Source: Primulina eburnea (Eukaryota > Streptophyta > Magnoliopsida > Lamiales > Gesneriaceae). Taken from it: a DNA stretch of 64,000 nucleotides. The stretch spans positions 40,494,051-40,558,050 of the forward strand of contig NC_133108.1 of assembly GCF_022965805.1 (NCBI RefSeq). Direction: 5' to 3'. Each line of letters starts with the position of its first letter. Positions within the stretch are counted from its first letter, which is position 1. The position numbers and the translations under genes are program-made. The notes below the pieces were generated by a model. The model ran no database searches. It was not told the origin of the DNA and saw only the letters and a program-made list of their open reading frames with translations. This document shows positions 48,569 to 61,224 of the stretch, piece by piece.

Positions 48569-50173
48569 ATATTCTCTTTTGGAGAATTCATAAGATTCCT
48601 ATGGCTTCTTAAATGCGAGGCTTGAATAAGGTTATATCTATGTGTAATATTCACATATTTTAAATGGAGCTTGAATTTAAAAATGGAAAAAAGTTAAGTA
48701 ATGATCAATTAAGTGAAAATTTAATTTAATTTGGCATTGACTTTTTTTAACCAAACGAAATTAAAAAAAAAATTAATAATAATAATAATAATTGAGCTCG
48801 CCAAAGGGTCCCCATTAATTAGGCCAATCGAGACGGGTTATATGTCATACTCAAATGAATAAATGCAGCAAATGGATTAGTAGTTATTCTAAATAGTTTA
48901 CGTGCTTCGTTTTTCCTTCCCACTTTCCCTTTTTTTTCTTCCCACTTTCTCCACCACAGCAGTCACTATTAGGTCAGATCGAAACAAGTTTTCACACCAT
49001 TAATAATGTTTTAGTATGTTGGTGTTGCAAATCTTTGAAGTGTTTTCTGGTTCCTATTCACCATTACCACTGCATGATTTTATATTTTGTTATAACTATC
49101 CATATTTTATATAATATTCGAATTCCGAATATCTGTTAATTCAAGCTAGAGTTCAAAGAGAGCGATAATATGGATCGAATGAAAAATTGTGTTTGCCAAT
49201 CATGAACACATTCACAATCAGTATCGGATTAGGAAAATCTAACTCCAAGTATAGTTGTGTCATAAAAGTCAATACCCTTTCTCGTCGATATGAGCCTAAC
49301 GTTGAAAATTAACAAGATTGATGTTATTTCGATACGAGCTTAACATTAAACCGTCTTACAAGAGACCTACTCAAATTTCAATTTCAAAATAAAGACCATC
49401 TCATTTGTAATTGCTTGTCCTGCGTACTGTTAGAACTACTAATTTATATGTTATTATACGCTTACAAGTATGTGTTGGTATGACCTTTTTCTTAAATATT
49501 TCACGGTCACACTTATTTGTTTTGATATTTATCATTTGACCCTACCAACTTTAATTGCAATATGACTTTTAATTATTTTTTATAAATATGAAATTATCTT
49601 TATTTTAATATAAATCAAATTAATTAATTAAAAAAATTTGTATAAATGCACACTGCGTATGTCAGCATGTATCATATAAACCAAGTGTCAATTATTGCTG
49701 ATTTAGACCCAAGAAAGTCAGATACGTTTTGACCGCCACGTGAGTTATTGTGACGGCTGACAAATTAATTAACACTAAAAATAATCATATTTAATAAAAA
49801 AAAATTACATATATTATTATTATTATTATTTTTAATTTGATCAAATAATATTAAATAATTAATACGAAATTATTTTCAATTTAGAAGAGTTGTTCGATTT
49901 AAAAGAGAAGTTGTGTTAAAAATTTAAATTATAAACTTTCGAGAATCATGAATTAAAAGTAAAGAAAAAGGAAAAAAAAGGCTATCTACTTGCCAAAACA
50001 AGTTGAGTGGAAGATGATTTGAATATTGAAAATATATTATTTTATAGCATTTAATACACAGTCAATCAAGAAAAGTCCGAGCAATTGAAGAACTAATCCC
50101 ACAAAAATTCAAACAAGAACGACTGCCCCTTAATACATACAGTACAATTAGCCAAACTTGAACGAGTAGTCTC
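48569..50173. other. AT-rich intergenic region
   Basis: There is no gene. It separates the divergent condensation-domain (-) and hydrolase (+) genes. An ATA/AAT-type simple repeat near 48775-48792 is the only structure noted. Confidence 0.5.
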
Positions 50174-50181
50174 TATAAATA
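50174..50181 (+). promoter_or_regulatory. TATA box of the MAGL/CSE-like gene
   Basis: TATAAATA lies 215 bp before the first coding ATG. With transcription starting about 30 bp downstream, the 5' UTR would be about 185 nt. Confidence 0.6.
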
Positions 50182-50388
50182 GCTATCCACATATGACCAA
50201 TTCTTCAATTCCAATCAAAGCCCTCATCCCCGCATATTCATTCTATCCCACTTACCATTCTAGCAGCAAGAATATAAAATAGAAGTCCCCATACATATTT
50301 TCTTGATCCAATACTATACAGTTTCTTGGTCAGACTCTTTGATCATCCTTTTAACATCTTGTTCCAATAGTCTATTTTGATCAATCCG

Positions 50389-52750
50389 ATGGTATGAATC
50401 TTAATTTCATTTGATCATCACAACCCTTCTTTCCTTTGTTTTGAACTTAACCATTTATATATGTCGAAAACGTCTCGTTTTGATTAAGATTGTTGATTCT
50501 TGCAGGAGAATCAAATGGGCAGTTTCAAATATGAAGAGGTCAACACTGTTATTCATGTCTTTTTTTTTTTCCTTCAAGTTTTCTTATGCACACAGTGGGT
50601 GTGTCTGTGTGTGAATATGCATAGCCTGACTCGAAATTTTGTTCATATTCGACAGGAATTCATTGTGAATTCGCGAGGAATGAAGCTCTTCACGTGCAGA
50701 TGGTTACCTGCAAACGAAGAACCAAAAGCTTTGATTTTCTTGTGCCATGGATATGCCATGGAGTGCAGCATCTCAATGAAAGGTCAAATATTATCTCAAA
50801 ACTATATATATACGAATTAGTTAATTCGAAACGAAATTTAATACGCTTCAACCTGAAAATCTGATCCATGGATTTTGAATAATTCGAAACAGGTTGTGCT
50901 ATTCGACTAGTGAAAGCTGGATACGAAGTTCATGGTATCGATTGCGAAGGCCATGGAAAGTCATCTGGTTTACTGGGATTAATCTCCAATTTCGATGATC
51001 TTGTCGATGATCTCTCCGAGCACTTCACAAATGTCTCTGGTAAATACAACAATCTTTATTTATTTTCTCAATGTTCTTTCGTGAACATATAAAAACTAAG
51101 GCTAATCCCTACACAACGACTTTTGGAACGAGCATAAAAATAATTATCTTAAAGCTGTCATAAATTTTGATTGAAAATAAACTTTTTTCTAGTGTTATTA
51201 TTGGATTCATATTTAAGTTTATTTTTCAAGGCGAGCTAGCATGGTCGGACACGAGGGAAGAAATATATATGATGGGAAACTATCAAGTTCTAGTTGAGCT
51301 GTCAATTGAGTTCATTAGGACTTTGCTAGTATATAATTAACTTAATTGTCATTATCGGTGTCCCGAATAAAATTACATTATTGTGAGAAGCGAGAAAATA
51401 TTAAAAATATTAAAAATATTAGACGAATCCCTCGATGAGTGGGGGCCGAGCATATGCTTATTTGACTAATCGTACTTAATTGTTTAATTAATTTTTTGAT
51501 TAAATTATGAATTGCAGAAAGGAAAGAGAACAGGAAAAAGATGAGAATATTAATGGGAGAATCTATGGGAGGGGCCATGGTTCTACGTTTACACAGGAAA
51601 AAGCCTGATTTTTGGGATGGTGGCATCCTCATTGCACCAATGTGTAAGGTTTGTGTCACCGTTTTATCACACACATTACAAAATATCTACTACAAAAAAA
51701 ATTGTAACAAAGTTCTAGAAAAAAAAAAGGATTTAGATCATCTGCTGTGGTTGAAAACATATCACCAACTTTCGTCTGATGATTTTTCAAATTTATTTGA
51801 TACTGTGTGAGGATCATCTGATCATCTCGTGTAAAATTCAATAAAGGGTACAACATGATTATTTCATTACGCAATTATTGGAGTTTAGTCATATTAATCG
51901 GGTTCATAATTGGTGTTGCGTTATGTTTAAGCAAAAAAGCAAATCATGATGATTAAAGTTCGATGATTTGCGCAGATTGCGGATGAAATGAGGCCAAGCC
52001 CATTGGTTATCAAAGTATTGTCTTCGTTGGCCAGAATAATCCCCACTTGGAAAATCACCCCAACTCCAGACATTGTCGATGCTGCCTTTAGGGACCCCCA
52101 AGTCGTAAAAGAGGTCAAATTCCACTTCCCAATTAATTTGTTATGGAATTTAAAAATACGTATAAATTTATAAATAAATAAATTTGGTAACAGGTTAGGT
52201 CCAACCCATACACGTACAAAGGCCGACCACGTTTACAAACTAGCTACCAACTATTTACAGTCAGTACGGATTTGGAGAGTAGACTCGATGAGGTTGGTTC
52301 CTTTGTTCTTTGATATTGCTTATATATTTATATTACCATCTATTTCTTCTTTTTTTTGGTGAGTAATGAGTAGTATTTTACCATTTTTTATTTAATTTCA
52401 TGACCCAAAAAAAAGAATTAGAAGAAGCTGTATTTAGATGTTGAAAATGAATACATTTTTCTTGATTGAAACAGGTTTCTTTGTCATTCCTTGTTCTACA
52501 TGGAGAAGAGGATAAAGTGACGGATCCATCTGTGAGCAAACTCTTGTACGAGTCGGCTCGATCTTCGGACAAGACATTCAAGTTGTATCCGGGCATGTGG
52601 CATTCTTTGTCCTACGGCGAATTGCCGGAGAATCTTGATATTGTCTTCTCCGACATTATCAACTGGTTGGACGACAAATTCTTCGCCAAGTTTGAGGAGC
52701 AACAGAAGTTTGCTAATGATCGTAACACACTCGAGCTCAAACACGATTGA
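50389..52750 (+). CDS. Monoacylglycerol lipase / caffeoylshikimate esterase-like hydrolase
   Basis: Exons 50389-50391, 50506-50538, 50656-50782, 50893-51039, 51518-51648, 51976-52113, 52194-52292 and 52475-52750; 954 nt, 317 aa, phase kept throughout. It is an alpha/beta hydrolase of the plant MAGL family, whose members cleave monoacylglycerols, lysophospholipids or caffeoyl shikimate (lignin pathway). The N-terminal EEFIVNSRGMKLFTCRWLP, the oxyanion motif FLCHGYAMEC, the nucleophile elbow GESMGG, the acid in GEEDKVTD and the base in MWHSL give a complete Ser-Asp-His triad. There is no signal peptide, so it is cytosolic or peripherally bound. The first intron follows the ATG directly; if that junction is wrong, translation would start at the Met in exon 2 (50515), losing four residues. 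The substrate cannot be told from sequence. Confidence 0.92.
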
Positions 52751-53348
52751 ATATTTGAAGAGTCTCATATAAATCGTTACGCGTACAATGATATTAGAGA
52801 GAGTCATTTAGATCATTACAATGATAAAAAGTTTGCTTGATTTTTATATTTAATGTTTGCACGAGGTGTGTGTATACTACTGTTCATATTGTAATGCAAG
52901 TGTTTTTGTTTTTTGTTCAGTTTTGTAATTATACAGAATTTTTTTAAAAAAATTTGGATTGGTTGGCCAGTGGACCACCCACATAACCCGCAACAGTCAT
53001 TGGATTGGGTTGGGCTTGGTTCAAGAATTCTCAACGGCCGGCTGCCAGATGGCGGGATTTGAAAAAAAAAAAAAAACCATTTAAACAACACACAATTGAT
53101 GTCCATGAATCATAAAGTAATAAAACTAGAAAATTACCATCGATTGCTAAAAAAGACTTCGAAGAGTAAAAAACATAAAAAAAAGGGGACGAGAAAACTC
53201 GTGCAAGTTTAAAACCGGAACCAATCCGACTTTGCTTTCGTTCCAGACTTATTCATTATTCTGTACAAGAGGTCCGAAATTTAAAAGAAAGTTAGAGAGA
53301 AGCTACAATAGAACTAGTCTTGCTCTATTCAAATAATTAGTTCATCTC
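52751..53348. other. Region between convergent genes
   Basis: It contains the 3' UTRs of the hydrolase (+) and the invertase (-). Nothing else was seen apart from an A14 run near 53060. Confidence 0.5.
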
Positions 53349-56300
53349 TCAGTGATTCATATGGAGAGGCTTGCTCATGCTCCAGGCATTCAGACTGTCG
53401 ATTTTGACGGGTTCGGTGCCATTGTTGAACACAAACAAATGTGCATTGCTGTATATTGCTAGAGTTGGATAAACCCTTGACGTAATGCAAGTCTTCCCTC
53501 CAGCCCCGAAGCTCTCCACCACAGAATTATCAATCTAAAAGAAATAACAAAGATCAGTACATTGATGAAAATTGAAAAGAAATGGTTAAATTCACCAACC
53601 AATGTATATCTATATATATTCATACCAAACTCCTGAGGGAAATCTTCTTTTCTGTCAGGTCCACGTCTACAAATCCTGCAAATGAAGGTCGGTATGCATT
53701 GACCCCGGTTTTCGACGTACCGTTCTGTAAGGTAGACCTATGCAACAAGATAATGGAGGAAAAAATTGGTGAGAAGGTAGCTAAAAACTTGGTGGATCCA
53801 CACAGAAATCTAAGCATGAGAATGTAACCTTGATGCATCAGAGCATAAAAGAACTAGTTGCTTGTCTTGAGCCTTGAAAACTCGGAAGAAGACGGGTGTG
53901 TACTCTTCTAAGTTTTCAGAAGCCAAGGTGACGAGACCAAATGGTCCTAATCCACCTTCAACTGTGGAATCCTTTTGACTACAAAGTTTTTGTGCATCAT
54001 ATCTATCCCAGCTTGGATCGAATGGCTCCGCCTTCTCCAGGCTATCGAATGAAAAGCTCACTTCAACATCAGCCTGCCATTTTCATTCGAACGATGCAAA
54101 ATTAGTCTAGATTGTCATTGAATGAAAAACGTTTTTCTTTTATCCTATAATTACAGTAAGTTGGACTATTGTTGGATATAAATGTGGTAAGAACATGATT
54201 TTTGCTTCTTTTTTTGGCCATCTATGGGAAAAAGGGCACCTGCTCGGCTGTAATTCCTTTTATTTCGACCATCTGCCCTTTCACGAGTTCCTTGTCGCTC
54301 AATTTCACCTGATCTCTTCTCAGAGTCTCAAGTTCTTCAACAGGCCATTGAAGCAATTGCTTCCCATTGGGATCCATCACTATTGTACGAGGGATAAGCT
54401 AAAACCATAGCAGAAAAGAATGAGGTTCATTTAACTATTTAAGAAAAGCAAGAAAGACAAAGTATTAATGCTTTAGATAGAGGTATAATAATACCTGGAT
54501 TCCTGCCCAACCCTTCTTCACATCGTTTTCAGTAGTATCGGACTCGTTAGCCCAACCCCACAAGATTCGTCTGTTCTTGCTTGGGTCAAAGAACGATTTC
54601 GAGGCGTAAAAGTTGCCATAATCATACCTTAATCCGTTCCATCCATCGATCATATTCTCATGCGGAATATACCTATCCCTCTTAGTGTCATACGTACCAA
54701 GGGTATAATACTCGTATCTAGTAACATCAAGGCTGACCTTCATGACATGCTTAACATCAGACCCCAGAGAAGAAGTGTCCAATCCGTTTTTGCCTGAAAC
54801 CGAAACCGGATAAAAATCTGGGCATTCCCAGTTCCCAGTTCCGGCGGAGGTATGCAATGCATGCTTTGCCTTAACCCAATGCACAAAGTCCCTACTCCTA
54901 TACAAAAACGCAATCCCTCTCCGCTTCCTCCTGCCGCCTAAAGATATCCTCCAATGCCCGTCTTGGCCCAACCAAGCCGTCGTCGGGTCACGGAATGCTG
55001 TCTTGTTAACAGACTCATCTGCCACCACCAAAGGATTGTTGTCAGGTTTGATCCATTCACGTAGATACGGGTCGGATAAATTGGCAGGGACTGCATAGTT
55101 TTGAACTTGTGTGTTGTTCTTGTCAATGATTCCGGTGTATAGAATAACGGGTTTGTTTCCGGGTAGGATGGTGGCAGATCCGGACCAACAACCATATTGG
55201 TCGAACGGCTTTGATGGGTAGATTGCATGCTCTACTTTCTTCCAGTTGATCAAGTCCTCTGAGACCGAATGAGCCCAGACAATATTGCCCCAGACAGCAC
55301 CCTTGGGGTTGTACTGATAAAAGAGGTGATATATCCCATTATAATACATTGGTCCTACAGTTACCATATCACAACAAATAATATCAAGTGTTGGAATAAA
55401 AAAAGTTACAAGTTGGAAAAGATTTAAGGTACAAGGGTCAATATTGTAGGAAAAACAGAGAGTACTCACCATTTGGATCTTAGCGTTGATTCATTGTGTC
55501 ATCCACAAAAGCACACGGACAAATAAACATATGAATTCATTAGTCAAAAAGAACCAAGAAACATCAGAATCTTACATAATATTTGATGCATATATAAACA
55601 TAAACGTTATATAAAAGTGACAAAAAAAACTAATTATTACAAACACAAAAACAGAATGCACTCCGCTAACTTCCTTATGATTCAAAAAAGCATTTTCATA
55701 ACATAATGATTATTATTCAAAGAATCAAAACTCATTTAAATCTCACTTCATTATCATCTAAGGTTTTATTTAAATTTCACATAATTATTTATCTAAATTA
55801 AACTTTTTTATAAAAAAAATTATTTATACTAATTACTCTGCACACACGATACGTGTGTGTATAAGTATAATATTTTTTATCATTATCGATGATTTTAAAG
55901 TGAAATTTGACAAATTATGAAGGAACTAAATTGATATTTGAATTGTTGAAATAAAAAAAATAAAAATAAAAATATGTGTTGATATTTTAAAAAAAATCAA
56001 AAAAATAAAAGTGAAATATTAGTTATATAAAAATAAAATGGAAAGAAAAAAGTTGATATCATTCTTAAATGATTACTGCAATGTAATCAACTTCCTACCA
56101 TAATTTATTAATAAAGGAAAAAGTCCGATAGAAATTGTTTTTAGTGTATCAATTGACACCAAAAGACTTTCCAATTTTACCCCTCCACTCACGTACCAAA
56201 CAGAAATCCATCACCTCAATTAGTAAATGCACATGTAGCAATATTAATGATAAAAGATTCATAATCTTATATTAAGATTATGTATAACAAATAAGGCATA

Positions 56301-57649
56301 AAAATAAATATATTAAATCTGTAACATAAAAATACAAAATCTCATATATTATATATCACACGATGCGTGTGTAAAGAAAATTAATATAATATACAACTTA
56401 ATTAAAAGATTGAATCGAGAGGCCAACGACGAAATCTACAGTTGACTTTGACTAACAAGATGTCGATATTACAGCTTTAAATTCTTGTACGTTATTGCAA
56501 TGTAAAAGTATTAATTAAATCTAAAAAAAGTATAATAAATATCAACAAAAAATTCATCAATCTTTCTTTTCAAAGTCATCTAACCAAAGGAACCATGACA
56601 CCGACGGGGTCCAAAGTAGACAAGGAGAAAAAGAAAAAAAAAGCATATTACTTTTTTCGACTAAATTATATTTATCTGAAATCTAGAATTTATAAAATAT
56701 ATTAATTAAACTCTTTAATTGTTTTATAGAGATGTTTTCTTTAAACAAGGATGAATTTGTTACAATCCCTCACTCATTAATAATTTTAAAAATCAGATTT
56801 CTTTATTTAATAGACATTTTATACATGTAACGTGTGCAGAAAACAATGGCAGAATCTCGTCAATGGTCACTCACCCGGGTTTTATCACGGGGTGGCCTAA
56901 TTTTTTTTTTTTTAAAAAAAAACATACATTAGATTCAGAAGATTTTGGATTTGATATTAATTCGATAACTTAATTTAAAATATTAAAATATTTCAAAACA
57001 TGTTCTAAGTATTAACAAATTGCATATGATATTTAAGAATTAATCTCTCTGTGCGAAACAAACATCTTATAATTGATCAATCATTACATTAACAACATTT
57101 CCAAACAGCACATAATGTCTCATCCAACCGGGAAACAAAAGAAATTGACTAACTTGGCCTCCGAGTGGCCAATCCCGGAAACAAACAAATTATTAAATTA
57201 AAAATCTTAAATATCACAACCATATGATATGTACATAAAAATACATAAAACAGCAAGTTTTTCTTTCTTTTTGAAAAAATATATCAAAAGTAAACCAATT
57301 TTCCCGTAAAGAAATATGTTTTTAAATTTATCGTTTTCACTATTACTGCACTGCCACAGATTATCCTTTTTTTTCCGTTCATCCTGGTGATACAACAGAT
57401 CATGAAAATAAACATACAGATTTATAAAATATAAAAAATTCCATGAAATTTACCGTTGATCCAATGCTTCTTGGGCTGGAAATGGTATCCGGTTCTGTGA
57501 ACTTTCCTCACATTAATAGCAGGAAGGGACTGTAAATGACTGTAAACTTTATGCGAGGCTTCGACGACGCCATTGTTGTTGAATAATGTTAAAGAACAAA
57601 GTAAAAAAATCGGCAGAGCCCACAAAATTTTACTGCCCGAGGAATCCAT
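53349..57649 (-). CDS. Cell-wall-type invertase (beta-fructofuranosidase, GH32)
   Basis: Exons 57649-57454, 55478-55470 (9 nt), 55354-54495, 54398-54240, 54073-53829, 53737-53626 and 53534-53349; 1767 nt, 588 aa. The enzyme splits sucrose (or fructans) in the apoplast. Residues 1-31 are a signal peptide ([20 protein letters not shown]). The nucleophile motif WINDPNG is built across exons 1-3, with DPN supplied by the 9-nt mini-exon ATCCAAATG, a hallmark of plant invertase genes. FRDP (stabiliser) and WECPDFYPV (acid/base Glu) are present; Pro in WECP is typical of cell-wall enzymes, Val of vacuolar ones. TYDTKRD keeps the Asp linked to sucrose binding, but a Lys three residues later is replaced by Arg, so fructan exohydrolase activity is not excluded. 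Intron 1 is 1975 bp and contains no recognised element. Confidence 0.95.
55470..55478 (-). other. 9-nt mini-exon of the invertase gene
   Basis: ATCCAAATG on the minus strand is flanked by AG (55479-55480) and GT (55468-55469). It encodes most of the DPN core of the catalytic motif NDPNG and has phase 1 on both sides, as known for plant invertases. Confidence 0.95.
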
Positions 57650-57745
57650 TGGATTGGGCAGAAACAGAAGAAGAGATAATTGTTTTTAATCTGTTGTTGT
57701 TGGGAGAACAAATTTATAGGGGAGATGGAAGGAGGAAGGGTGCCG

Positions 57746-57753
57746 TATTTATA
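57746..57753 (-). promoter_or_regulatory. TATA box of the invertase gene
   Basis: TATAAATA on the minus strand, 97 bp before the ATG. Confidence 0.6.
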
Positions 57754-57930
57754 GGGAAGAAAATCAGATGAGATTGGTTAAATTCTGTGAATAGAAAAGT
57801 CAAAAGTGTGTGAATTATATTTACTTGGATAATTTGGATTAACCGTCAGGTTTGATTATTTTATTTATTATTCACAAAAAATATTTTCTATTCTTTCGTC
57901 GTTTGGATTGTTTTTCTACTTTCTAGGATG

Positions 57931-57932
57931 AA

Positions 57933-58001
<69 letters not shown>
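57931..58001. repeat. (AAAT)n(TA)n(TG)n microsatellite
   Basis: Three simple repeats follow each other without a gap, about 280 bp upstream of the invertase start codon. Confidence 0.92.
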
Positions 58002-58113
58002 TTAAACGTAAAAATAGTGATAATAATATAAAAATCAGGAGGAATTTTCTAAGGAATAAATTTGAACTACTAAAGTATAAATATAGGAAATAATTTGGAA
58101 GAGCATCGTTGAT

Positions 58114-58260
58114 TGAGTGAGACGAGTCAACCCTACCGATATTCACAATAAAAAGTAATATCCTTAGCATAAAAAGTAATACTTTTTCATATGGATGACC
58201 CAAATAAGAGATCTGTCTCACAAATACGACCCGTGAGACCGTCTCACACAAGTTTTTGTC
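58114..58260 (+). mobile_element. MITE copy G, deletion in the 5' end
   Basis: It starts TGAGTGAGACGAGTCAACCC, so the first 36 or so bases after GAGTGA are missing; the break lies between two GTGA repeats, which suggests slippage or recombination. The flanks TCGTTGAT and GAGTTGAT match at 6 of 8 bases. It is 465 bp upstream of the invertase start. Confidence 0.82.
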
Positions 58261-59135
58261 GAGTTGATTTGGGTTTATTTTTTAGTCGATCATTTGAATT
58301 GATTTTAAAATTAATCAAATCGAAGAATTAGTCTGCAGATTCAAAGTTTTGATTAAGATCCAACCAATTTGATAAATATATAAAGTTTTAATTATATATT
58401 ATTTGATTTTAGTTTATATCATATCTTTAGCTAGTTTAATACTTGTGTACATTATATTGATTTCCTAACAATCAAATTTTTTTAAATTTGTAAAGAGTTA
58501 TAATTTAAACTTATTCTTCTAAACCAAACTAAATTGAAACCCAGGTCATGTTTTTAATTATTAACGCTTTGATTTGGGTTGAAACTTCGCAAAACGGATA
58601 TGTTTGTTCACGCAAATTTAACAATTTGAAAATAGTAATACAAAGCCATGACGGATATAAGAGTACGCTTATAACATGTTTGATGTAGCTAAAATTAATT
58701 ATTTGCATAGACGGTGGATGCGAGATCCGATTGGTTAGTAAACTGGTCTCTTTGGCCGGTAAATGAGCTTATATGGCCGATAAACGGATCCACGTAGGCA
58801 ATATACAATTGATTGGTGGAGTGTCACATGCATCACGAACACTCGTTAAGTGGGCGTCGGGAGGGTTCTTGACATAGACAATCCGACGCTCAAGTCAGTA
58901 AGCAGTTCAAAGAAAACTCGGAGAACTTTTATAAAAATGAGAGCATACCTTGAATTGTTCGGAAACTCCTCTATTTATAGATTTTAAGAGTGTCTAATGA
59001 GCGTGAGCTTCTACAAGCATACTCAATCTTTTGGACCTCAATAGTGATATACCGAATAAATTTTATCAACCCAAAAAATAATTGGTCTTATACCAATCAA
59101 TGTTCATCCGTGGTTTTTTTCGACGTGGTGTTGAT
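58261..59135. other. AT-rich region with a possible LTR fragment
   Basis: The stretch 58710-59030 is less AT-rich than its surroundings and on the minus strand contains CTATAAATAGAGGAG (about 58967-58981), as in an LTR promoter. No coding frame or partner repeat is present, so its origin is uncertain. Confidence 0.3.
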
Positions 59136-59303
59136 GGCAAAAACTTGTGTGAGACGGTCTCACGGGTCGTATTTTGTGAGACGGATTGTTATTTGGGTAA
59201 TCCATTAAAAATTATTACTTTTTATGCCAAGAGTATTACTTTTTATTGTGAATATGGGTAGAGTTGACCCGTCTCATAGATTGGGATCCGTGAGACGGTC
59301 TCA
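59136..59303 (-). mobile_element. MITE copy H, right end shortened
   Basis: It starts GGCAAAAACTTGTGTGAGAC and stops after GAGACGGTCTCA, lacking the last 15 or so bases. The flank GTGTTGAT on the left has only a partial match (TTGAT) on the right. Confidence 0.8.
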
Positions 59304-60869
59304 TTGATTAGCGATCAAATTTTATTTTAATATTTGTTTCAACAAACAAAAAATCTGTTTTGTAATTTTTAGTCTTATCTTATTATTATTTTAGAATCGT
59401 GAAGAATTTAAGTTGGAAAAAAGTAATTTTGTTCAATCTTTTGTATATAAATATGGGGAAAAATTTATTTGGTTCAATCTTCAAATCCAAATTTGCCACA
59501 AGTTGAAATCAGTAAAATCACCTTAATTCTGATTTAAATTTTATAACTTCATCTACTCTCACATCAACCAAATTAAATTCAGACTAGCCACGTACGAAAC
59601 ACTGAATTAATTGTTATTGAAAATTCAATATATGAAAATAGTTAATTAATATCTGGAAAGATATTTCTAATTATTAAATTAAACAAGTCATGAAAGAATG
59701 AAAAAAACAAATAAAATAGGAAAATTCGTATGACTGACTTTAGGGGTGGGACCATTACAACTATTTACAGAAAAGCTGCATTTTTTACATTTTTTTAAAT
59801 GTTTTTTTTGGAAAATGATAAAATAAATTATATTTTATTAAAGTTGAGAAAATGATAATAACCATTTAAAAAAGATACCGACTTTTTTTTTCCAACTTTA
59901 TCATTATATGATACTAATATTACACTTTTGTTTTTTTTTAAATTTCAACACACACTTTTATTTTTATTTTTTTATTTCAACAATTCAAATATAAATTTAG
60001 TCCCTCCATAATTTGTCAAATTTCACTTAAGTTCATCGATAATGATTAAAAAAAAGACTGTACACATACGCATTGCATGTGCAGAATAATTAATATAGAT
60101 AAAGGAAGAAAGGAAGGGTCATCCCACAAACATTAATTATTATCTAAATAAACATAAAATTAACTTCTTCTAATGTAATTTCTCTCGCTCACGGAACTTG
60201 AAAATGTATGAAAATAGTCAAATACAACTAAAAAAATATAATTTAAACCAAAATAAAGGTTTTATCTTTTTTAAAAAAAGTAGATCAATTATTAAAATAT
60301 ATTTAATGCTATGAAGCTAGAAAAATTAAAGTTATATAAATTATTTTTAAATATGTATGGTTGTTTCTGAGAAATAATTACATTTATGAATTATACAACT
60401 GGCATGAAAATAAAATTTTGGTGTAACAATCATTACCTTTAAATAGTATAAGAACAAAATTTATTCAAAATAATTAAATCAAGTGAACTGTTAATTATTA
60501 TACTTTGCAAATTAATTAGTCAAAGTTAAGTCGTCAAACGTACGAATGTAGAATATTCAATTTTTTCTGGACGGTTTTTTTTTTGGGTCAGAAAAAAGGT
60601 AAGAAAATTCTTTAAAAGTTATACGGAATTTGAGAAAATAGAATTTGATGCTAAAAAAAAGTGATGATTAATTAATTAATTTAATATTTAGCAAACAAAT
60701 CAAATTTCGCTTTCAAGTAGTCATATTATATAGAAGACGATCAGATGAAATCTGAATTTTTGAATATTGTATTGTGATTGGGTTAGACTCTTCAAATTAA
60801 TCATCACTTGTACGTAAATTCTACAAATTATATACATTTTAATTTCAAATTTATATTGTTGTAGTTAAA
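59304..60869. other. AT-rich intergenic region
   Basis: There is no gene or element I can support. Homopolymer A/T runs are frequent. Confidence 0.5.
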
Positions 60870-61219
60870 TGTTGTGGGCAATAATTGTCCTTATTGGATA
60901 GAGCGATCGAACCGTAGTGCTTGAGCTGGTGTGCGGTTTAAAAGATTTGAATTGTACCATTACCACTAGCTATAACTTTTGGTAAAGCGGAAAGCGTCCG
61001 GTCCTATAATTGATATCAGAGCCAAGGTCACGAGTTCGATTATCATTGATTGCGAGAAGTGCAATTATTGGGAGTGAGATTGTTGGGTGCAATAATTGTC
61101 CTTACTTGGTAGAGCGATCGAACCGTGGTGCTTGAGCTGGTGTACTGTTTAAAAGATTTGACTTGCACCATTACTACTAGCTATAGCTTTTGGTAAAGCG
61201 ACAAGTGCTCGGTCCTACA
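60870..61219 (+). mobile_element. Complete TRIM, second family
   Basis: Two LTRs of 139 bp (60870-61008 and 61081-61219) start TGTTGTGGGC/TGTTGGGTGC and end CCTATA/CCTACA. TGATATCAGAGCC at 61011-61023 is a tRNA-Met-type primer-binding site with one mismatch. GGGAGTGAGA precedes the second LTR as a purine tract. TTAAA at 60865-60869 and 61220-61224 is a perfect 5-bp target-site duplication. The LTRs differ at about a dozen sites, so this insertion is clearly older than the TRIM at 5772-6139. Confidence 0.9.
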
Positions 61220-61224
61220 TTAAA

